From contig JBBJOW010000047.1 of assembly GCA_037724045.1 (NCBI GenBank), forward strand, positions 1-33,636: 33,636 nt of DNA, read 5' to 3'. Shown piece after piece: positions 1 through 7,911 of this stretch; within the stretch, counting starts at the first letter, position 1, and each line of letters opens with the position of its first letter. The position numbers and the translations under genes were made by a program. Under the pieces are notes generated by a model that was given only the letters and a program-made list of their open reading frames with translations, searched no databases and was not told the DNA's origin. The stretch is from DATLGB01 sp037724045. Lineage in GTDB: Bacteria > Actinomycetota > Thermoleophilia > Solirubrobacterales > Solirubrobacteraceae.

Positions 1-98
1 CCGTGCTCGTGCTGCTCGACCCGCCGCCCGGCGGCCTTGACGCGCTGTGGGCGGCCATCGGCGCACGCGTCAGCCGCGACGAGCTTCACGATCGTGCA
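1..98. other. left edge, no supported gene
   Basis: A plus-strand frame is open from base 3 across this edge to 476. It runs antisense to the better-supported lipoprotein, so I do not call it. A minus-strand GTG near 87 opens a frame to the window edge, but its first 30 residues match no family I recognise. Confidence 0.3.
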
Positions 99-1100
99 TT
101 AGCGGACACATCGCGCGTACGCGCGCTGCAGGGCCGGCTCCAGCTCAGCGCCGCGCTGTACGCGACGAATTGCTGCGCCGAGCCGACGCACATCGTTGTC
201 GTATGCCCGGAGCAGGTTTTCGAGGGTGCACAGGCAGCTACGAAGATCCCGGCTGCGACGGCTTTGCTTCGCACACGAATTCATGAAGCCGGCCCGGAAG
301 TCGATCTGGTCGCGCTGTTCGGGGCTGAGATCCTCCCTCAGGGACTTTTGGCAGCTCGACATCAGTCGCGCGAGTCGGCGCTGCGCCTGCGGCTCCTTGC
401 GAAGCATGGCGTAGAAGGACTTCCGCGAGCCGCGCTCGGAGATGCGCACGAACTCGCGCTCCATGCAGTCAGATAGGCCGCGCGACACGCGCTGGCTGAG
501 GCTGGCACCCAGACCCTGTATGCGCGCCTCTTGCGACTTCGCCCGCCCGAACGACACGCTGATCACTGAACGAAGCAGATCCGACGAGAGATCGTCGACG
601 CGCCAGCCTCCCTCCTGATCGATCAACAGGAGCCCGCCCTGCACGCCGGTGAGATCGCCGGCCGTCCAGCGGACATGGGCGGAAGCACGGCTGCCCTGCA
701 CCTCGATCATCGAGACGGCCACCCGCTCGCCGTCGGGCTCCGCCTGCTCTCTCCTGCACCCTGCTTCGCCGCCATAGAGCTCCGCCAGCAGCCTCTCGGT
801 GACAACGCGCATGCAGGTGACATCGTCGTCGTCGCTCACGAAGTCCGTGACCAGGAACTCCCGGATCGCCTTTCTGTCCTTCACACCGCTGGACGGCGGC
901 CGAGGGCTCCCCTCTCCCTCCCCTAGGTCGGCTTCAGGCTTGGACTTCTCACCTTGATCCCGGCGCTTGGGCGCCGCCTCGTCACGGGATGCGGTGCTGT
1001 GTTGCGGCAGGCTCTTGTCGGCCGCAGCCCGTGGCGTCGCTTCGGACGTTTCGTCAGCTCTGTTGTCCCCACCACAGCCCACTGCGAGAATCGCGAGCAA
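99..1100 (-). CDS. probable secreted lipoprotein, unknown function
   Basis: About 333 residues. The N-terminus has a hydrophobic stretch ending in LAVGCGG, which reads as a lipobox with the cysteine as lipidation site. An acidic and basic low-complexity linker follows (about residues 10-75), then a globular region with several cysteines. In-frame codons just upstream of the TTG at 1100 read RRTGALAGTL, a good charged n-region, but no ATG, GTG or TTG occurs in frame there. The start is therefore unresolved and an upstream frameshift is possible. Third-position GC looks lower than in the neighbours. I do not recognise the family. Lipoprotein is inferred from the signal only. Confidence 0.5.
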   Translation of the reverse strand: MLAILAVGCGGDNRADETSEATPRAAADKSLPQHSTASRDEAAPKRRDQGEKSKPEADLGEGEGSPRPPSSGVKDRKAIREFLVTDFVSDDDDVTCMRVVTERLLAELYGGEAGCRREQAEPDGERVAVSMIEVQGSRASAHVRWTAGDLTGVQGGLLLIDQEGGWRVDDLSSDLLRSVISVSFGRAKSQEARIQGLGASLSQRVSRGLSDCMEREFVRISERGSRKSFYAMLRKEPQAQRRLARLMSSCQKSLREDLSPEQRDQIDFRAGFMNSCAKQSRRSRDLRSCLCTLENLLRAYDNDVRRLGAAIRRVQRGAELEPALQRAYARCVR

Positions 1101-1316
1101 CGTCCCGGCGAGTGCGCCAGTCCTGCGGCAGGGTGTCCGTCTCGGACCCCGCTCGGATCGCTTGGATCGAAGCGCGAGGAATGGCGTCGCCTTCGGGATG
1201 AACAGGAGATCAGTGTATCTGAGCGCGGAGTCGTCGCTCCCCGGATACCGTGCCGCGCGCCCGGCGATCTCTGCGGCGTCGAGGCTCTCGGGAGCCCGGT
1301 CGGGCCAGGGACTCAG
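1101..1316. other. intergenic, no gene seen
   Basis: This 216-bp gap lies upstream of the minus-strand lipoprotein and downstream of the PRC-barrel gene stop. It stays open in the lipoprotein frame but has no standard start codon. A weak minus-strand -10-like ATACACT lies near 1213-1220 without a convincing -35. Confidence 0.4.
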
Positions 1317-1823
1317 CTAGCGCGGCGCCTCGCCGGCGTCCTGCCCATCGTCGACCGCGTTCTCCGGCGACGGCTCGGTCTCCAGCACCTTCTTCAGGCG
1401 GACGCGCTCCTTGGGGCGCAGCGGCCTCTCGTGCACGTGCACCTCCTCCTCGGAGCGGATCATCTCGCCCTCGGGCAGTGAGGGCCCGGCGGCGGCTGAC
1501 GCGCGGTATTCCTGGCCGTAATGGTCGTAGAGGACCTGCTCCTCCTCGGGCGTCAGGCTGACGTCAGGATCGATCCGCGGCGCGTCCTTGACCTGGGCCT
1601 GCGAGTACGGGATGAAAAGGTCGCCGTCGCGCTCCTCCACGGCCGCGAGCGGCACGTAGGACTCGCTGCGCCCGAAGAGGCCCGTGCGGACCCCGCCCCA
1701 CGCCGGAACGTCGGTCTCGGCGTCCAGGAAGACGTCGCCGAACGTGCCGATCTTCTCCCCCTCGGCGTCGCGCACGGTGTTGCCGCGCCATTCGAGGACG
1801 GTGTCGATGTCGAGCCGATGCAT
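1317..1823 (-). CDS. PRC-barrel domain protein with truncated DUF2382-like tail
   Basis: 168 residues. The N-terminal half (about 8-85) fits the PRC-barrel fold: a strand around the motif VRDAEGEKIGTF, then an aspartate-rich VFLDAETD turn and the VPLAAVEERDGDLFIPY strand. Such domains sit in stress-associated actinobacterial proteins and in the photosynthetic reaction-centre H subunit. The C-terminus (about 130-160, RSEEEVHVHERPLRPKERVR) resembles only the beginning of a DUF2382 domain, which is normally much longer. The ATG is 44 bp from the divergent ATG of the next gene, with a perfect palindrome between. Role unknown; probably cytosolic stress protein. Confidence 0.8.
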   Translation of the reverse strand: MHRLDIDTVLEWRGNTVRDAEGEKIGTFGDVFLDAETDVPAWGGVRTGLFGRSESYVPLAAVEERDGDLFIPYSQAQVKDAPRIDPDVSLTPEEEQVLYDHYGQEYRASAAAGPSLPEGEMIRSEEEVHVHERPLRPKERVRLKKVLETEPSPENAVDDGQDAGEAPR

Positions 1824-1829
1824 GTCCGC

Positions 1830-1860
1830 GGACTACCCGACGGCGCCGCCGGGGTAGTCC
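1830..1860. promoter_or_regulatory. perfect palindrome between divergent starts
   Basis: GGACTACCC (1830-1838) and GGGTAGTCC (1852-1860) are exact reverse complements around a 13-nt GC-rich centre. The two start codons lie 6 and 7 bp outside the arms. Each strand reads GGGTAG close before its own ATG, like the -10 of actinobacterial SigB/SigF-type promoters (GGGTAT). No matching -35 GTTT is visible. It could be a shared operator, paired -10 elements, or both. Confidence 0.5.
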
Positions 1861-1867
1861 TCGCGTC

Positions 1868-2212
1868 ATGGAGACCTGGCTGATCATCGTCATCGTCGTC
1901 GTCGTCGCGCTGATAGCGCTCGCGCTCAGCCTCTCGGCGATGCGCCGCCGCGGACCCGACGACGGCCAGAAGCGCGTCGAGGCCCGTGCCCGCATCGCCA
2001 AGGCCGAGGAGCACCAGCAGACCGCGCGCGACGTCGCCGCCAAGGTGGAGCAGGACCGCGAAACGGTCAGCCGCGAGCGGGAGATCGCCGCCCAGCACAA
2101 CGCCCTGGCCGACAAGGCGCAGGAGCGGGTACAGGAGCGCTCACGCGTCGCCGATGAGCACGAGACCGCGGCCGCGCAGCAGCGCGACCGGGCTCGCGAC
2201 ATCGAGACCTAG
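1868..2212 (+). CDS. small membrane-anchored coiled-coil protein
   Basis: 114 residues. Residues 4-24 form one very hydrophobic helix (LIIVIVVVVALIALALSLS) followed by basic residues, so the C-terminus is probably cytoplasmic. Residues 38-114 are almost entirely charged and alanine-rich with heptad character, which predicts a long coiled coil or stalk. No cysteines or catalytic motifs. It is divergent from the PRC-barrel gene and close to other small stress or membrane genes (DUF3618, holin-like). Family not recognised. The start is the only sensible ATG and leaves no room for a normal leader if the palindrome carries the promoter. Confidence 0.7.
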   Translation: METWLIIVIVVVVALIALALSLSAMRRRGPDDGQKRVEARARIAKAEEHQQTARDVAAKVEQDRETVSREREIAAQHNALADKAQERVQERSRVADEHETAAAQQRDRARDIET

Positions 2213-2218
2213 CCGGCC

Positions 2219-2358
2219 TCACTCGGGTTCGGGGCGCTCCTGGCCGGGCCACGTGCCGGTGCGGCGGGCCCAGGCGCGGCGCATGCTGTGATCGGTCAGG
2301 CCGCGCGCGAGGCCTGCGATGAGGCCGGCGATCAGCGAGACCGGGGTGAAGCCTTCAC
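2219..2358 (-). pseudogene. small membrane-type protein, apparent 1-base frameshift
   Basis: A GTG at 2356-2358 overlaps the DUF3618 stop in a GTGA junction, but its frame stops after eight codons. The next frame is open to TGA at 2219 and encodes GFTPVSLIAGLIAGLARGL, then a basic and tryptophan-containing tail ending GTWPGQERPEPE. Adding one G to the GG at 2352-2353 joins both parts into a 46-residue protein starting MKGFTPVSLIAG. So this is either a real small gene broken by one base or an assembly error. Function unknown; one short hydrophobic helix. Confidence 0.45.
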
Positions 2359-2738
2359 TCGCCCCTCCTGCGTCCGATGAGGTAGCCGAGCAGCAGGGCG
2401 ACGGCGACCGCGACGGGCAGCGGGTTCGCGCGCGCCTTGTCCATCGCGGCCTGCGCCTGCACCTGGGGGCCGGACGGTTCGCCGGTGCCGGCGGCGCGAC
2501 CGTCGGACGCGCCTGCGCCGGGCATCTTGTCCTGGACGGTGGTCTTGAGCTCCTCGACCTTGTCCTGGGCGCTGGTCTTCATCTCGTCGACCTTGTCCTG
2601 GGCGCGGCCCTTGACGTCCGTCTTCGCGCCGAGCGCCTCGACGGTGTCGCCGAGCTCATTCCGGGTCTGCTCGATCTCCGCGCGGATCTCCTCCGGCGTC
2701 TTGGACTCCTGCTCTGATCCTGGGTCCTGGGTGGCCAT
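2355..2738 (-). CDS. DUF3618 family membrane-anchored protein
   Basis: 127 residues from the ATG at 2738, which has AGGGAGGA eight bases upstream. The region EIRAEIEQTRNELGDTVEAL near residues 16-37 is the DUF3618 signature. Amphipathic KVDEMK/KVEELK repeats follow, then a disordered Gly/Pro/Ala linker, and a C-terminal helix (LPVAVAVALLLGYLIGRRRGE) of the YqjD/ElaB tail-anchor type. The start shares one base with the stop of the holin-like gene, so the two are probably translationally coupled. Likely an inner-membrane protein of stress or stationary phase; the exact role of the family is not established. Confidence 0.85.
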   Translation of the reverse strand: MATQDPGSEQESKTPEEIRAEIEQTRNELGDTVEALGAKTDVKGRAQDKVDEMKTSAQDKVEELKTTVQDKMPGAGASDGRAAGTGEPSGPQVQAQAAMDKARANPLPVAVAVALLLGYLIGRRRGE

Positions 2739-3163
2739 CAGCCGTTCCTCCCTGCTTGCGCACGGTTCTTGATCGTCTCGGTGTCCTGCTTGACGGAGGC
2801 GATGGTCTTCTCGGGCGCGGGGGCCCCGACCTGGTCGACCTGCTTCTTGCCGCTCAGCGCGAGGACGGCAGCGATGACCGCGAGCACGATCGTGACGATC
2901 AGCGCAGACAGCCACGCGGCCAGGCCGGTCTCGACCAGCAGCAGGATCAGGAACGCGATCAGCGCACCGCCCGCGTACAAGCCGACCACGGCCGCGCCGC
3001 CGAACATGCCGGCGCCCATGCCGGCCTTCTTGCCCTTCTCGGAGAGCTCGGCCTTGGCCAGCTCGATCTCCTGGGAGACGAGCGTCGAGACCTGCTGGGA
3101 GAGCTGACGCAGCAGGTCGCCGGTCTTGGCGTCCTGGCTGGGCGGGGTGTTGAGATCAGACAT
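2738..3163 (-). CDS. phage-holin-superfamily (putative actinobacterial holin-X type) membrane protein
   Basis: 141 residues. The amphipathic N-terminus (LLRQLSQQVSTLVSQEIELAKAEL) and two adjacent transmembrane helices (about 52-75 and 82-105) match the holin_X/DUF1469 architecture. Despite the family name, chromosomal members are usually small membrane proteins encoded beside DUF3618 genes, not lysis proteins. The stop codon shares a base with the DUF3618 start. No phage genes are nearby. The C-terminal 35 residues are charged and cytoplasmic. Confidence 0.85.
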   Translation of the reverse strand: MSDLNTPPSQDAKTGDLLRQLSQQVSTLVSQEIELAKAELSEKGKKAGMGAGMFGGAAVVGLYAGGALIAFLILLLVETGLAAWLSALIVTIVLAVIAAVLALSGKKQVDQVGAPAPEKTIASVKQDTETIKNRAQAGRNG

Positions 3164-3187
3164 GGGCCGGCTCGTATCTGAGCGCCA

Positions 3188-3620
3188 TCAGGTGCTCTCC
3201 TTCGGTTTGGGGGTGTCTGGGGGTTCGAGCTGGATCTCCCGCTCGGCGCGCGGAACGCCCGCGTCGAGCTCGACGGAGCGCTCGCGCTCCGCGTTCGGCC
3301 GTGTAGGTCACGTTGGACCCGGTCGCCGTGGACTCCACCTCGATCGTGTCCACCGAATGCTGGCTGTCGTTGCCGCCCTCGAGCACGATCCGCCGCGGCG
3401 CGTCGTACTCGGTGACCTCGTAGTCGAACTCCATCTCCTGTCCGGCGACACCGGAGAACCTGAGGTGGAACTTCATGCCGACCCCAACCTCGCCCGGCGT
3501 CGTCTTCGTCGCCGCCTCGCAGTTGGGGTCCCAGTCGGAGGTATGGCTGACATCGGCCATGTAGTCGAAGGCGTCCGGCGCGGACTTCGGGGTCGTGACG
3601 GTTCCGGTGTAGGTAGGCAT
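3188..3620 (-). pseudogene. SRPBCC family protein, frameshifted or chimeric
   Basis: Residues 1-105 from the ATG at 3620 fit the START-like SRPBCC fold (polyketide cyclase/dehydrase type), with DAFDYMADVSHTSDWDPN and the strands ending GSNVTYTAE. After that, the frame turns into arginine-rich nonsense. Another frame then has normal codon use and reads AERERSVELDAGVPRAEREI through to KPKEST and a TGA at 3188. Removing one A of the TT at 3294-3295 (plus strand) joins them. Even joined, the usual C-terminal helix of SRPBCC proteins is missing, so a deletion fusing two genes is possible. Ligand unknown. Confidence 0.55.
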
Positions 3621-3622
3621 GG

Positions 3623-4672
3623 TCAGCCGATACGGGCGCCGACACCGGAGGCGATCTCGCGCCAGCGGAGCAAGCCGGCGCTGCCCGCTTCCAGCGGCGG
3701 GGTTGGCGCGCCGTCGCCGCGGCGCATGCCGTCCAGGAGCTCGAGCAGCGCGTCCGACGACGTGCGAGCCGGCGTCCAGCCCAGCTCATCGCGTGCCTTC
3801 CGCGTGTCCATGATCGGCACCGCGAGCGCCATGTCGAGCCAGCCGGGCTCGGTCGGCTGCAGGCGTAGGCGGAAGGTCGCGTCGACGACGGCGCGCAGCA
3901 CGCGCGTGTCCACCGGCACGGGCCGGGCGCCCAGGATGCGGCCCAGCTCATCGGGGTCCAGGACCGGTTCGGCGGCGACGTTGAAGGCGCCGCGCGCGTC
4001 GCGGACCGCGGCGAGCCGGTAGGCATCGGCGACGTCGTCGGAGTGCACGGCCTGGAAGCGCAGCCGCTCCATCGCCGGCACGATGGGAATCAGCCGCGGG
4101 TGCAGGAGCGCGTTGGGCAGGAAGGGACCGGCGAAGAGGCGCCGGATCTCGGCGGCCGCGTCGCGCTGGAAGATGAGTCCCGGGCGCAGTCGCACGCAAC
4201 GCAGCCCAGGGTTCGCGCGTTCCACATCGTCCAGGACCCGCTCGACCTCGGCCTTGTCGGTCGCGTAGAAGGAGCTCGCGATGCCGCCGGTGGGCCAGGT
4301 CTCGTCGACCGCGCGGTCCTTGGGTCCGGGGGAGTACGCGCCCACCGAGGACGCGTAGACGATGGCGACCCCGGCTCGGGCGGCTGCCTCGAAGACGCGC
4401 CGGCTGCCGTCGACGTTGACCGTCCGCGTGAGCGACCGGTCGCGCGCGGGCTGGATGAGCCACGCCAGATGGATGACCGCGTCGGCGTCCCCGAAGAGCG
4501 CATCGAGGTCGGCCGTCAGGACGTCCGCCTGCACGCAGCGGGTCCGCGGCGCGTCCAGCGAGGCCGCCCGGCGCGCGAGCCCGACGATCTCGTCGACCTG
4601 CGGGTCGCGGGCGAGCGCCGAGACGACGCTCGTGCCGACGTTGCCGGTCGCTCCGGTGACGACTATGCGCAT
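3623..4672 (-). CDS. NAD-dependent epimerase/dehydratase (extended SDR)
   Basis: 349 residues. The Rossmann motif GATGNVG is at 7-13, the acidic residue binding adenosine is in QADVL (about 50), and SS at 108-109 with Y136xxxK140 forms the SDR active site. Length and layout match extended SDRs that act on nucleotide sugars or related substrates; the C-terminal half should bind the substrate. It runs opposite to the glycosyltransferase trio with about 98 bp between, so a shared role in making a glycoconjugate is plausible but not shown. GGGGTAG lies about ten bases before the ATG. Confidence 0.88.
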   Translation of the reverse strand: MRIVVTGATGNVGTSVVSALARDPQVDEIVGLARRAASLDAPRTRCVQADVLTADLDALFGDADAVIHLAWLIQPARDRSLTRTVNVDGSRRVFEAAARAGVAIVYASSVGAYSPGPKDRAVDETWPTGGIASSFYATDKAEVERVLDDVERANPGLRCVRLRPGLIFQRDAAAEIRRLFAGPFLPNALLHPRLIPIVPAMERLRFQAVHSDDVADAYRLAAVRDARGAFNVAAEPVLDPDELGRILGARPVPVDTRVLRAVVDATFRLRLQPTEPGWLDMALAVPIMDTRKARDELGWTPARTSSDALLELLDGMRRGDGAPTPPLEAGSAGLLRWREIASGVGARIG

Positions 4673-4730
4673 CCGCCTCGCCTACCCCGCGCGGCGGTCT
4701 CCGACGCCGGCTGCCTCGAAGCGCCAAGCC

Positions 4731-4759
4731 TTGACACTCGAAGCGGGAACCTGGGTACT
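4731..4759 (+). promoter_or_regulatory. putative housekeeping-type promoter of glycosyltransferase operon
   Basis: TTGACA (4731-4736), a 17-nt spacer and GGTACT (4754-4759). The -35 is a perfect consensus; the -10 is weak. The predicted start is about five bases before the ATG at 4771, so the transcript is nearly leaderless. Confidence 0.45.
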
Positions 4760-4770
4760 CCGACACCCTC

Positions 4771-5874
4771 ATGCTCGCGTCGCGTCTCCGAATCGCCGTG
4801 GTCGCCCACCACGTGGCGCCGATCCGGCCGCCCTTCGTCGGCGGCGTGGAGTCGTCGACCTGGTACCTCGCGCGCTGGCTGGCCCGGGCGGGGCACGAGG
4901 TGGTCATGTTCGCTCCCGACGGATCGCAGGTGCCGGGCGTCGAGGTCCGCGCCCTGGCGCTCGGCGTCCAGGTGAGCGCGGCGGCGCGACAGGACGTCTC
5001 GATGCCGCCCGACGCGTTCATGAGCGCCCATCACGCGTACCAGGAGCTCATGCTCGAGTTGATCGAGGACTCCGACGGCTTCGACGTCGTGCACCTGCAG
5101 TCGCTGCACTACCTGCCGGTGGCCATGTCGCAACTGCTGGGCGTCCCTACCGCGCTCACGCTGCATACGCCGCCGACGCCCTGGCTGGAAGGCGCGCTGC
5201 AGTCGCGCCGCCGGGCGAGCCTGCACCTCAACGCGGTCTCGAAGGCGACCGCTCGCGTGTGGCGCCCGGTCCGCGTCCATGAGGTCATCCCCAACGGCGT
5301 CGACGCGGGCGCGTGGCCGCTCGGGCCCGGGGGTGAGACCGCTGCCTGGTGTGGGCGCATGGTCCGAGAGAAGGCGCCGCATCTGGCCATCGCCGCCGCC
5401 CGCGAGGCGGGTCTGGACCTGCGCCTGGCCGGGCCGATCGTGGACCCTGCGTACTTCGCCGCCGAGGTGGCGCCGCTGCTGGGCGCGGGTGCGGAGTACG
5501 TCGGGCACCTCGAGCACCGCGAGCTCGCGGTCCTGCTCGGCTCGAGCGCCGTCGCCTTCGTGACGCCCGACTGGGAGGAGCCGTTCTGCCTGACGGCGGC
5601 CGAGGCGATGGCGACCGGCACGCCGGTGGCCGCCTTCGCCCGCGGCGGCCTTGCCGAGGTCGTGTGCGAGGCGACCGGCCTGCTCGCGCCCGGCGGGGAC
5701 GTCGACGCGCTGGCGGCCGCCGCTCTGGCCGTCAGCGAGCTGCCGCGAGTGGCGGTCCGCAGGTCCGCCCTGGCGCGGCTGGGCATCGACGCGATGGGCC
5801 GCCGCTACGAGGCCATGTTCGCCCGCCTCGCCGCCGGCACCCCCGTCGGCGCGGAGGCGCTGGAAGCCGTTTGA
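4771..5874 (+). CDS. glycosyltransferase family 4, GT-B fold
   Basis: 367 residues. The N-terminal domain shows VAHHVAPIRPPFVGGVESST, the glycine-rich acceptor loop of GT4 enzymes. The C-terminal domain carries the EX7E motif (E270 to E278 in EEPFCLTAAEAMATGTPV), which binds the nucleotide-sugar donor. No signal peptide or membrane helix, so it acts on the cytosolic face. It is the first of three glycosyltransferase genes read as one operon: its TGA (5872-5874) is embedded in the TTG start region of the next. Donor and acceptor cannot be told from sequence. Confidence 0.9.
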   Translation: MLASRLRIAVVAHHVAPIRPPFVGGVESSTWYLARWLARAGHEVVMFAPDGSQVPGVEVRALALGVQVSAAARQDVSMPPDAFMSAHHAYQELMLELIEDSDGFDVVHLQSLHYLPVAMSQLLGVPTALTLHTPPTPWLEGALQSRRRASLHLNAVSKATARVWRPVRVHEVIPNGVDAGAWPLGPGGETAAWCGRMVREKAPHLAIAAAREAGLDLRLAGPIVDPAYFAAEVAPLLGAGAEYVGHLEHRELAVLLGSSAVAFVTPDWEEPFCLTAAEAMATGTPVAAFARGGLAEVVCEATGLLAPGGDVDALAAAALAVSELPRVAVRRSALARLGIDAMGRRYEAMFARLAAGTPVGAEALEAV

Positions 5875-6839
5875 CGATCGGCTGGTACGTGCACCATCAC
5901 GGCGCCGGACACCGCGCCCGGATGCTCGCCACGGCACCGCTCGTCGGCGACGTGAAGGTGCTCGACAGCGCCGGGCTCCCGTCCGACGTCGCCGACGCGC
6001 CGGTGGACCCGACGGCCCGCGGCACCCTGCACTGGGCGCCGCTGCACCATGGAGGAGCACGCGCCCGCATGGCGCGCATCGCGGCGTGGATCGAGGCCGA
6101 GCAGCCCACCGCGATGGTGGTCGACGTGTCCGTCGAGGTGGCGCTGCTCGCCCGGCTGCTGGGCGTCCCGACGGTGGTCGTGGCGCAGCGGGGGACGCGA
6201 CGCGACGATCCCCACCGTCTGGCCTACCGGCAGGCTGCTGCGGTGGTCGCGCCGTGGTCGGCCGAATCGCATCTGCCCGGCGATCTGCCCTTCGACGAGG
6301 GCGTGCGCTTCGTCGGTGCGATCTCGCGCTTCGACGGCCGCGCGTTCGGAGCGCGACCGGCCGGCGGCGACGTGCTCCTGCTCGTCGGCGCCGGCGGGCA
6401 CGGGCTGACGTGGGCGCACATGGAGGCGGCGGCGGCCGCCACGCCGGAGCGCACGTGGCACGTCGCCGGCGGGCCGGCGCCGGTCGGCCCGAACCTCATC
6501 GACCACGGGACCGGGGCCGACGTCGGGGAGCTGCTCGACCGCTGCTCGGTCGTCGTCGGCACTGCCGGCGGGAACGTCGTCGCCGAGGTCGCGGCGGCAC
6601 GAAGGCCTTTCGTCTGCCTGCCGCAGCCGAGGCCCTTCGACGAACAGCGACGGCAGGCCGCGGCGCTGTCGGCCCTGGGTGTGGCGGTGACGTGCGATGC
6701 GTGGCCGTCCGGGCAGCAGTGGCCCGGCCTGCTGGCCCGCGCCGAGGCGATCGAAGCGGACGGCTGGGGACGACTGCACGACGGGTCGGGCGCGAGCCGC
6801 TTCGCCACGGTCGTCCGCGAGGTGGCCGGTTGCGCGTAG
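5871..6839 (+). CDS. glycosyltransferase, MurG/GT28-like GT-B protein
   Basis: 322 residues from a TTG at 5871 overlapping the previous stop by four bases (TTGA). It begins TIGWYVHHHGAGHRAR, the His/Gly-rich N-terminal loop seen in GT1/GT28 proteins such as MurG and UGT-like enzymes. The C-terminal half has VVGTAGGNVVAEVAAARRPFV, the donor-site Gly-rich segment with the acidic residue of that clan. There are no membrane segments. The upstream frame is open, so annotation software may extend it wrongly to 5349. Substrate unknown; genetic coupling suggests consecutive sugar additions with its two neighbours. Confidence 0.8.
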   Translation: MTIGWYVHHHGAGHRARMLATAPLVGDVKVLDSAGLPSDVADAPVDPTARGTLHWAPLHHGGARARMARIAAWIEAEQPTAMVVDVSVEVALLARLLGVPTVVVAQRGTRRDDPHRLAYRQAAAVVAPWSAESHLPGDLPFDEGVRFVGAISRFDGRAFGARPAGGDVLLLVGAGGHGLTWAHMEAAAAATPERTWHVAGGPAPVGPNLIDHGTGADVGELLDRCSVVVGTAGGNVVAEVAAARRPFVCLPQPRPFDEQRRQAAALSALGVAVTCDAWPSGQQWPGLLARAEAIEADGWGRLHDGSGASRFATVVREVAGCA

Positions 6840-7663
6840 CGGTCGTGACGATCGCGCGCGGCAGGCGTCGGCATCTCGAGCGCCAGGCTCACGCCGTCGC
6901 GCGCCTGGATCCCGCGCCCGACCGGTACGTGATCGTCAGCCTCGACGAACAGCCGCCGCCGGACCTCGGGGAGGTCGTGCACGCGCCGGTCGCCGACGGC
7001 GCCCCGCTCCCGCTCGCGGCAGCGCGCAATACCGCGATCGCCGCCGCCGTCGACGCGGACCTCGTGCTCTGCCTGGACGTCGACTGCCTGCCCGAGCGCG
7101 GGATGCTCACCGCACTGACCGCCGCCGCACTGCAGACGGGCCACGGCCATCTGCTCTGCGGTCCGGTGGGCCGGCTGGGACCGCTGCCGGATGAGGCGGT
7201 GGCCCCGGGCCCGGGCGAGCTCGCCGAGTCCCGCACCGCCGCCACGACCGGCCCGCGACCTGCGCCGAAGCCGGGCGAGCTGCGCGACGAAGCGCGGGCG
7301 GAGCTGTTCTGGTCGCTGTCGTTCGCCGTCGCGCCGGCGACGCACGCGCGCATCGGCGGCTTCGACGAGGGCTACGTCGGCTACGGCGCCGAGGACACCG
7401 ACTACGGCTTCCGCGCCCGGCGCGAGGGCGTCCGGCTCACGTGGGTGGGCGGCGCCTGGGCGCACCACCAGCACCATGCGGTGTCGGACCCGCCGGTGGA
7501 GCACGTCCAGGACATCGTGCGCAACGCCCGCCGCTTCCGGGAGCGCTGGGGGACGTGGCCGATGGAAGGCTGGCTGACCGCGTTCGCGGCCCTCGGGCTC
7601 GTCGACTGGGAGCCCGACGGCGACCGGCTCGCGCTCGCCGCCGTCGTGGCGAGCGGCGCCTAA
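6830..7663 (+). CDS. glycosyltransferase family 2, GT-A fold
   Basis: 277 residues from the TTG at 6830, which overlaps the preceding gene by ten bases; the open frame upstream is shadow. DVD at 83-85 is the metal-binding DxD. GYGAEDTDYGFR at 184-195 is the ED-type catalytic motif of the galactosyltransferase-like C-terminal domain (Glyco_transf_7C). No transmembrane helices. Together with the two genes before it this completes a three-enzyme cassette with two GT-B and one GT-A member. Its stop overlaps the convergent small membrane gene by four bases. Confidence 0.85.
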   Translation: MRVAVVTIARGRRRHLERQAHAVARLDPAPDRYVIVSLDEQPPPDLGEVVHAPVADGAPLPLAAARNTAIAAAVDADLVLCLDVDCLPERGMLTALTAAALQTGHGHLLCGPVGRLGPLPDEAVAPGPGELAESRTAATTGPRPAPKPGELRDEARAELFWSLSFAVAPATHARIGGFDEGYVGYGAEDTDYGFRARREGVRLTWVGGAWAHHQHHAVSDPPVEHVQDIVRNARRFRERWGTWPMEGWLTAFAALGLVDWEPDGDRLALAAVVASGA

Positions 7664-7911
7664 CGGACCCGGGAGGCGGCCGGCCGCGGTGGCGGCGGCA
7701 CATAGGCCGGCGGCGGCGGGGATGACGGCTGGGCGACGCCCTGCAGGCGGCCCTGCACGTCGGCGAGGTCGAGGTCCCCGGTGATGATCGCCGAGCTCGC
7801 GGCGAACGCGCCCGCACCGAGGAGGCAGAGGATGGCCGAGCCGAAGTCGAAGCCGATCCAGGCGGCGACGAAGGCGAAGCCGAGGATGGCGGCGAACTGC
7901 TTGAGGCTCAT
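7660..7911 (-). CDS. small membrane protein at end of Asp23 operon
   Basis: 83 residues. Two adjacent hydrophobic helices (about 5-22 and 24-45), then an acidic patch and a proline-rich cytoplasmic or periplasmic tail (SSPPPPAYVPPPPRP). The ATG shares one base with the stop of the DUF6286 gene, so it is the last gene of the operon. It may be a counterpart of the small membrane proteins that accompany Asp23 and AmaP in other Gram-positives. No named family recognised. Confidence 0.7.
   Translation of the reverse strand: MSLKQFAAILGFAFVAAWIGFDFGSAILCLLGAGAFAASSAIITGDLDLADVQGRLQGVAQPSSPPPPAYVPPPPRPAASRVR

Noticed and set aside
3..476. Plus-strand open frame of 157 codons from the left edge
   Set aside because: Antisense to the lipoprotein frame, which has a lipobox and a long coherent reading; no ribosome site or family match for the plus frame.
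4663..6060. Minus-strand open frame of 465 codons over the glycosyltransferases
   Set aside because: Arginine- and alanine-rich shadow of three genes with clear catalytic motifs on the plus strand.
5651..7663. 670-codon plus frame joining the GT genes
   Set aside because: The first part is an arginine-rich shadow of the first two genes; only the part from 6830 encodes the GT2 protein.
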